Origin: Acidimicrobiaceae bacterium
GTDB lineage: Bacteria; Actinomycetota; Acidimicrobiia; Acidimicrobiales; Aldehydirespiratoraceae
Reading direction: 5' to 3'
Length of the DNA stretch: 34,569 bases
Assembly (NCBI GenBank): GCA_016845585.1
Contig: JAERSO010000021.1
Location: 1-34,569, forward strand
How positions within the stretch are numbered: position 1 is the stretch's first letter; each line of letters starts with the position of its first letter. Under the pieces are notes generated by a model that made no database searches, was not told where the DNA came from, and worked only from the letters and a program-made list of their open reading frames with translations. Made by a program: the position numbers and the translations under genes. This document shows, one piece after another, positions 30,889 to 34,569 of this stretch.

Positions 30889-30921
30889 CTGCGAACGGTA
30901 GACCTCGCTAGGGTGCGGCGC
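30889..30921. promoter_or_regulatory. Back-to-back promoters for the crotonase and MFS genes
   Basis: Within 33 bases two -10 hexamers occur: minus-strand TACCGT (30895-30900), six bases before ATG 30888, and plus-strand TAGGGT (30909-30914), seven bases before ATG 30922. The -35 region of each would fall on the start codon of the other, so the two promoters should compete for polymerase. Confidence 0.5.
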
Positions 30922-32136
30922 ATGGCGAACGAGGAGTCGGTGTGGCGGGTCCTCCGCTCGTGTGTCGCCCCGGTCTACTACCCGGTGTTCGCGGTGCTTC
31001 TCGGCGTCGCCATCCTCGTTCCGGTTCTTCCGCTCTACCTCACCGACGAGAACGTCGGCCTGTCGCTCGTCGGCCTGATCATCGCCGGTGGCGGGGTGGG
31101 GGCTGCGGCGATCGGCCTCCCCGCCGCTGCGCTCACCGAGCGATTCGGAAACGATCGCGCCATGGCCGTCGGGATCAGTGTTTCCGCCCTGGCCGTGTTC
31201 GCGTTTCCGGTGACGTCGATCGCCATCGCGCTGGTGGCTCTCCGTGTGCTGGGCGGTTCGGGTGTCGGCGTGATCTACCAGACCCGCACGCTCTACCTGT
31301 CGCGAAATGTGGACGTGCAGTTCCGGGGCCGGGCCGGCTCGTTCGTCGGCGGGACGAACCGGTTCGCGTTCGTGATCGGTCCGATCCTCGGTGGCTGGAT
31401 CGCCGACCAGTGGAGCTATGAGGCGGCGTTTCTCATCTCGGGAATGATCACCGCGGCCGCGCTTCTCTGGCTGGTGCTGCCGGGAGGGCGTGAGTCGGCG
31501 GATGTCCAGCCGGTGGAGCGCGTCTCGATCATGCCCGCGCTGCATCGCCATCGGGGGCTGCTCATGCGAGGGGGGATCGGCAGCATGCTGATCCTCGGCG
31601 CGCGGGAGGGGCGGTATGTGGTCGTGCCGCTCGTGGCCGACCAGTTCGAACTGTCGAACAGCGAGATCGGCCTGATCGTGGCGATCGGCACCGGCATCGA
31701 CTTCGCCTTCTTCCCGATCGCCGGTTGGATCATGGATCGCTTCGGGCGCCTGTATTCGATCGTGCCGTTCTTCTCGCTGATGGCGTTCGGGCTGGTGTTG
31801 CTCGGCCGGGCCGATTCGGTGACCGGCATCATCGTCGCCAGCCTGGTGATGGGCGTCGGCAACGGGCTGACGAGCGGAACGATGCTCACCCTGGCCACCG
31901 ACATGGCACCCGCGGATGCCCAGGGTCCCTACATCGCCGGCCAGACGCTCATGGGCAATTTCGGCTTGTTCGTCGGGCCGGTGATCGTCGGCTGGCTGGC
32001 GGACGTCGCCGGTCTCGACATCTCCGCCTATGGGCTCGCCACGATCCTGTTGGCCGGCGTGCTATGGATGGCGTTCATCGTGGGCGAGACCCACGCCGGC
32101 CGTCAGCGAGTGCCGAAACGCACGACGGCCACGTAG
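30922..32136 (+). CDS. Major facilitator superfamily transporter
   Basis: A 404-residue protein with twelve predicted membrane helices. The first half has the loop ALTERFGNDRAMAVG between helices 2 and 3 and GGSGVGVIYQTRTLYLSRN; the second half begins after a cytoplasmic loop around residues 190-215 and has GWIMDRFGRLYSIVPFF, the matching loop of the second repeat. It resembles drug or small-molecule exporters of the DHA type; no substrate can be assigned. ATG 30922 was chosen by the TAGGGT hexamer and by the start of homology. The end overlaps the convergent ABC remnant by 34 bases. Confidence 0.88.
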   Translation: MANEESVWRVLRSCVAPVYYPVFAVLLGVAILVPVLPLYLTDENVGLSLVGLIIAGGGVGAAAIGLPAAALTERFGNDRAMAVGISVSALAVFAFPVTSIAIALVALRVLGGSGVGVIYQTRTLYLSRNVDVQFRGRAGSFVGGTNRFAFVIGPILGGWIADQWSYEAAFLISGMITAAALLWLVLPGGRESADVQPVERVSIMPALHRHRGLLMRGGIGSMLILGAREGRYVVVPLVADQFELSNSEIGLIVAIGTGIDFAFFPIAGWIMDRFGRLYSIVPFFSLMAFGLVLLGRADSVTGIIVASLVMGVGNGLTSGTMLTLATDMAPADAQGPYIAGQTLMGNFGLFVGPVIVGWLADVAGLDISAYGLATILLAGVLWMAFIVGETHAGRQRVPKRTTAT

Positions 32137-32881
32137 CCATCGCCCGCGGTCGGGTCGGCTGCGGGCGTCCCTGCGGGGACGTGTTCGGCGACGCAGCGGT
32201 AGCGATCGGGGCCGATGGCGCGGCACACGGCACCGTTGACCGGGACCGATGCTTCCCAGACATGGTTGGCGCCTCGGCTGGCGAGGGCGGCCGGGGTGCC
32301 GTCGAACGCGAGCCCACCTCCATCGAGGACGAGAACTCGGCGGCAGACGGCCGCGAGTTCGTCCGCATGGTGCGTGGCCACGACGACAGTGGCGGACGCA
32401 GCCAGCTCGGTGATGAGTCGCGTGATCTCACCGCGATACTCGGCATCGAGCGATGTGAGTGGCTCGTCGAGCACGAGCAGTTCGGGGCTTCCCATGAGCG
32501 CCTGGGCGATCGACAGGCGGCGCTTCATGCCGCCGCTCAGCGTCTTGATCCTGGAGTCGGCGAGATCGGCGAGATCGGCGAGATCGACGCGGTCGAGCGC
32601 CCAGTGGGCCCATCGGCGTCGAAGACGAGCAGGGCCGATCTCCTTCAGCGCGGCGGCATAGTCCATGTATTCGTGGACCCGCATCCGGCCTGGAAGACCG
32701 CGAGATGGATCTCGCCGGAGTTGGGACCGGCGACGGTGGCCACCATCCGCAGCAGCGTGGACTTGCCCGAACCGTTGGGGCCGAGCACGGCCGTGGCGCC
32801 GGCATCGAGCGTCAGCCGGGGGAGGTCGAGGGCCGGGTTGGCCCCGTAGTTCAGACGCAGATGGTCGAGGACGAGGTTCAT
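32103..32881 (-). pseudogene. ABC transporter ATP-binding protein, frameshifted with loss of the Q-loop region
   Basis: The 5' part from ATG 32881 has Walker A (VLGPNGSGKSTLLRM, about residues 33-47) and NSGEIHL. Near 32690 the sense moves one frame to GLPGRMRVHEYMDYAAALKEI, followed by the signature LSGGMKRRLSIAQAL, Walker B LLVLDEPLTSLD and the H-loop THHADE. Walker A and the signature are about 80 codons apart instead of roughly 95, and the expected LPQ (Q-loop) is missing, so a deletion of about 40 bases with a frameshift is likely. The last 60 residues form an extra domain. No permease gene follows. Confidence 0.82.
32561..32587 (-). repeat. Three tandem 9-base units (LAD codons)
   Basis: CGAGATCGG is repeated three times (32561-32569, 32570-32578, 32579-32587, the last with one mismatch), encoding LADLADLAD between the helical domain and the signature motif of the ABC remnant. 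Such repeats expand or shrink by slippage without changing frame. Confidence 0.8.
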
Positions 32882-32888
32882 GCGTTCC

Positions 32889-33280
32889 TCATGTGATCGA
32901 GAGGCCGTCGAGACGCCGGCGGCGGCGGGTGAATGTGGTGAACCCGGCGACGCTGATCCCGAGGCTGATCAGCTGCACGGCCGGACCGAACGCCGCGGCG
33001 GTATCCGCGGCCCCGGCGATGATCGCCACGATGAGCAACCAGATGGCAGCAACCGCGGCGGCGGCTCGATGGGCACTGAACCGGGTGGCGAGGGCCATGG
33101 TCGCCGACGTGACGGCCAGCGACGGGAGCAACCACGCGAGGCGGTAGCCGCCACCCTCGGGCGGGGAGCGTCGAGCTCGGCCTCGATGCCCGCGAAGTTG
33201 GCGGCGAGGCGTCCGGCGTCGACCGGCGGTGCCGCATCGGCGAGGAATCGTGGGCGTTCGGCCGCTCGGGCGAGTGCGGC
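32889..33280 (-). pseudogene. Anti-sigma factor (zf-HC2-type) remnant with membrane segments
   Basis: Two pieces of one protein survive. ALARAAERPRFLADAAPPVD and AGRLAANFAGIEAELDAPR (about 33161-33280) match the stretch after the zinc finger of anti-sigma proteins of this operon type. After a frame change near 33165 the sequence continues YRLAWLLPSLAVTSATMAL, AAAAVAAIWLLIVAIIAGA and FGPAVQLISLGISVAGF, the final three helices, with the end TRRRRRLDGLSIT* (stop at 32889). The zinc-finger cysteines and the middle helices are absent. The 5' piece is now read in frame with the sigma factor. The ABC ATPase starts seven bases downstream. Confidence 0.72.
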
Positions 33281-33715
33281 TTCGAGGGCGGTGGCGGCCA
33301 TCACGGCCTGGAGCCCGGGGTCGAGCGACCCGAAGGCTGCGACGAGCTCGGTGTGGCCAAGGGCGAGCGGAACCTCGTGGGCGATCACATCGGCCAGGGG
33401 CACGACATCGGCAACTGGTCGAGGTGGCGGATGCTTGCGGAGTTGATCGATGAGCCGCCGAACGGCGATCGTCCACAGCCACGCACCGACCTCGCCGGTC
33501 GGGCGATAGTCCTCGGCCTGCTTCCAGACGGCGAGGAAGGTGTCCTGCAGCGCAGTGTCGACCGTGTCGGGGTCGCTGCAGCGGTGACTGAGGCGAACGG
33601 CCAGCCAGCCGGCGTGCTGCCCGTAGAGTTCCGCCAGCGCCGTCCGATCGCCGGCGCCGACGCGTTGCACCAACTGCACGTCGTCGAGCGTCGGATCGGA
33701 GGTCACCACCGTCAT
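33281..33715 (-). pseudogene. ECF sigma factor, truncated before region 4
   Basis: From ATG 33715 the protein reads VQLVQRVGAGDRTALAELYG, DTALQDTFLAVWKQAEDYRP and GAWLWTIAVRRLIDQLRKH, a complete sigma region 2. It then goes through a linker to ELVAAFGSLDPGLQAVMAATALE (residue 145), which is the entry into region 4. Instead of the DNA-binding HTH, the frame passes straight into anti-sigma sequence. The -35 recognition helix is thus missing, and the gene should not give a working sigma factor. The ATG overlaps a TGA in the frame next to the sterol desaturase (ATGA), suggesting former coupling. Confidence 0.8.
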
Positions 33716-34569
33716 GCCAGAAAGCCGTCGGTTGCGCGGCCGCGATGCGCTTGCGAACGAACGGCACGAAGCGGCCGATGCGACGAAGGAACCGCCGCCA
33801 CTCGTCGGGGAACGGGAAGCGGCGGCGGGTGTCGCCGCGGAACGGATAGAGCATCTGGCCCGGCACGCTCGGGGGGATCGGATCGTCGTTGCCGTAGATG
33901 GCCGGACGTTCGTCCCGGGGCATGCGATACGTGCCCCAGATGATGTCCCAGAGGGGGAGTCCGACCGAGTAATTGGTGTGGATCGAGTCGGGGTAATTGG
34001 CGTGGTGCCAGTGGTGGAACTCCGGGGTCATGATGATCCGCCAGAACGGCCGGAACCGCCAGCGGATGTTGGCGTGCGCAAGCAGGCCGATGACGGTCTG
34101 CACGACCGCGGCGGCACCGATCACTTCGAGCCGGAACCCGGCGGCGATGAGCACGACTGCGGGGGCGGCGATGATGACGCCGTCGAACGGATGCTGTCGG
34201 ACCCCGGAGATCCAGTCCATCTTGGCGCTCGAGTGATGGACGGAATGGAAGCGCCACAGGAAACCCACCTCGTGGGTGAGCCGGTGGGTCCAGTAGATGA
34301 GGACGTCGAGCAGGAGGATCCCCTCGATGGCGAGCAGCCAGCCGGGCTGGGTCATCACGAGCGGTCGAAGGAGCAGTGCGGGCAGCCACAGCGGGAACAC
34401 CAGCAGCGCAATGGCGATACCGGCGATCAGCCCGATCACGTTGATGATCGGGTTCACGAGTGCGTACGTCAGGTCGGTGCGCAGGCCGGGGCGGCGGATG
34501 GGTTGATCGTGGCGACGGAACATCTTCTCGAATGGCACGAGCAGGGCGAACAGGATCAGGATTCCGCCG
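33712..34569 (-). CDS. Sterol desaturase/fatty acid hydroxylase family protein, partial at the right edge
   Basis: A membrane di-iron enzyme that hydroxylates or desaturates lipids. The histidine boxes are HRLTHE, RFHSVHHSS and EFHHWHH, with several membrane helices before and between them. The frame is still open to the window edge (LILFALLVPFEKMF reads as a membrane helix), so GTG 34538 is probably not the true start and the gene begins outside. At the 3' end the frame has no stop where expected: it runs on as a shadow through the sigma factor. A TGA at 33712-33714 in the next frame (..ATDGFLA stop) would give an ATGA overlap with the sigma ATG, so a one-base indel close to the C-terminus is suspected. 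The exact end is uncertain. Confidence 0.75.
   Translation of the reverse strand, partial: RRNPDPVRPARAIREDVPSPRSTHPPPRPAHRPDVRTREPDHQRDRADRRYRHCAAGVPAVAARTAPSTARDDPARLAARHRGDPPARRPHLLDPPAHPRGGFPVALPFRPSLERQDGLDLRGPTASVRRRHHRRPRSRAHRRRVPARSDRCRRGRADRHRPACARQHPLAVPAVLADHHDPGVPPLAPRQLPRLDPHQLLGRTPPLGHHLGHVSHAPGRTSGHLRQRRSDPPERAGPDALSVPRRHPPPLPVPRRVAAVPSSHRPLRAVRSQAHRGRATDGFLA

Noticed and set aside
30889..31551. Extension of the crotonase frame through the MFS gene
   Set aside because: The upstream part is antisense to the MFS coding region and has no crotonase homology; ATG 30888 has its own -10.
32889..33711. Reading the desaturase frame as one 549-residue protein through to the anti-sigma helices
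   Set aside because: The middle 180 residues are an arginine-rich shadow of sigma factor coding sequence; the helices at the end belong to a different gene remnant.
1..34569. tRNA, rRNA, riboswitches or CRISPR arrays
   Set aside because: No cloverleaf-like segment, rRNA motif, known riboswitch core or regular repeat-spacer series was seen by eye; small RNAs cannot be excluded.

Overview
The window is high-GC DNA with tightly packed genes, short or absent spacers, and many genes that overlap by 4 bases at ATGA or GTGA. Gene content suggests a free-living, aerobic, probably marine actinobacterium. This rests on acyl-CoA carboxylase and TetR pairs, a sarcosine oxidase operon, a DddP-like enzyme, an iodotyrosine-deiodinase-like flavoprotein, and an ECF sigma/anti-sigma/ABC operon remnant. 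Acidimicrobiia would fit, but I cannot prove that placement from sequence alone. Many genes appear to be transcribed without a 5' leader: a TANNNT-like -10 hexamer lies 6 or 7 bases before the start codon.

Layout. Positions 1-2303 (minus): a TetR regulator, a methylcrotonyl-CoA-carboxylase-like beta subunit and the first codons of its biotin carboxylase partner, behind a self-regulated promoter. 2395-8185: a tandem universal stress protein, an unusual flavoprotein fused to a ferredoxin-NADP reductase module, a methyltransferase, a split YeeE/YedE sulfur transporter with a small companion gene, and a potassium channel with RCK domains. 8219-11705: an SDR/TetR pair, the deiodinase-like nitroreductase and a sulfatase. 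11770-16324: a DddP-like DMSP lyase candidate directly followed by an EamA transporter, then two coupled hypothetical genes and a DAO-type oxidoreductase. 16370-19684: an Ada-AlkA fusion and Ogt (alkylation repair), a class II aldolase and a PASTA protein. 19686-27832: malate synthase G, the sarcosine oxidase operon soxB-D-A-G and a divergent LysR regulator.

From 28.7 kb the window becomes an accessory and decaying region. A 5'-truncated ECF sigma factor abuts an IS3-family remnant that has lost its left end and the centre of its transposase. Intact crotonase and MFS genes follow, with back-to-back promoters. Then comes a sigma factor/anti-sigma/ABC ATPase operon in which all three genes carry frameshifts or internal deletions, and a sterol-desaturase-family gene that runs off the right edge.

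How the genes fit together: the sox operon converts sarcosine to glycine and one-carbon units, and malate synthase G could use glyoxylate derived from glycine, so this part looks like a methylamine or osmolyte utilisation locus. The DddP-like enzyme would add another osmolyte, DMSP. These metabolic links are inference; the gene families are mostly clear.
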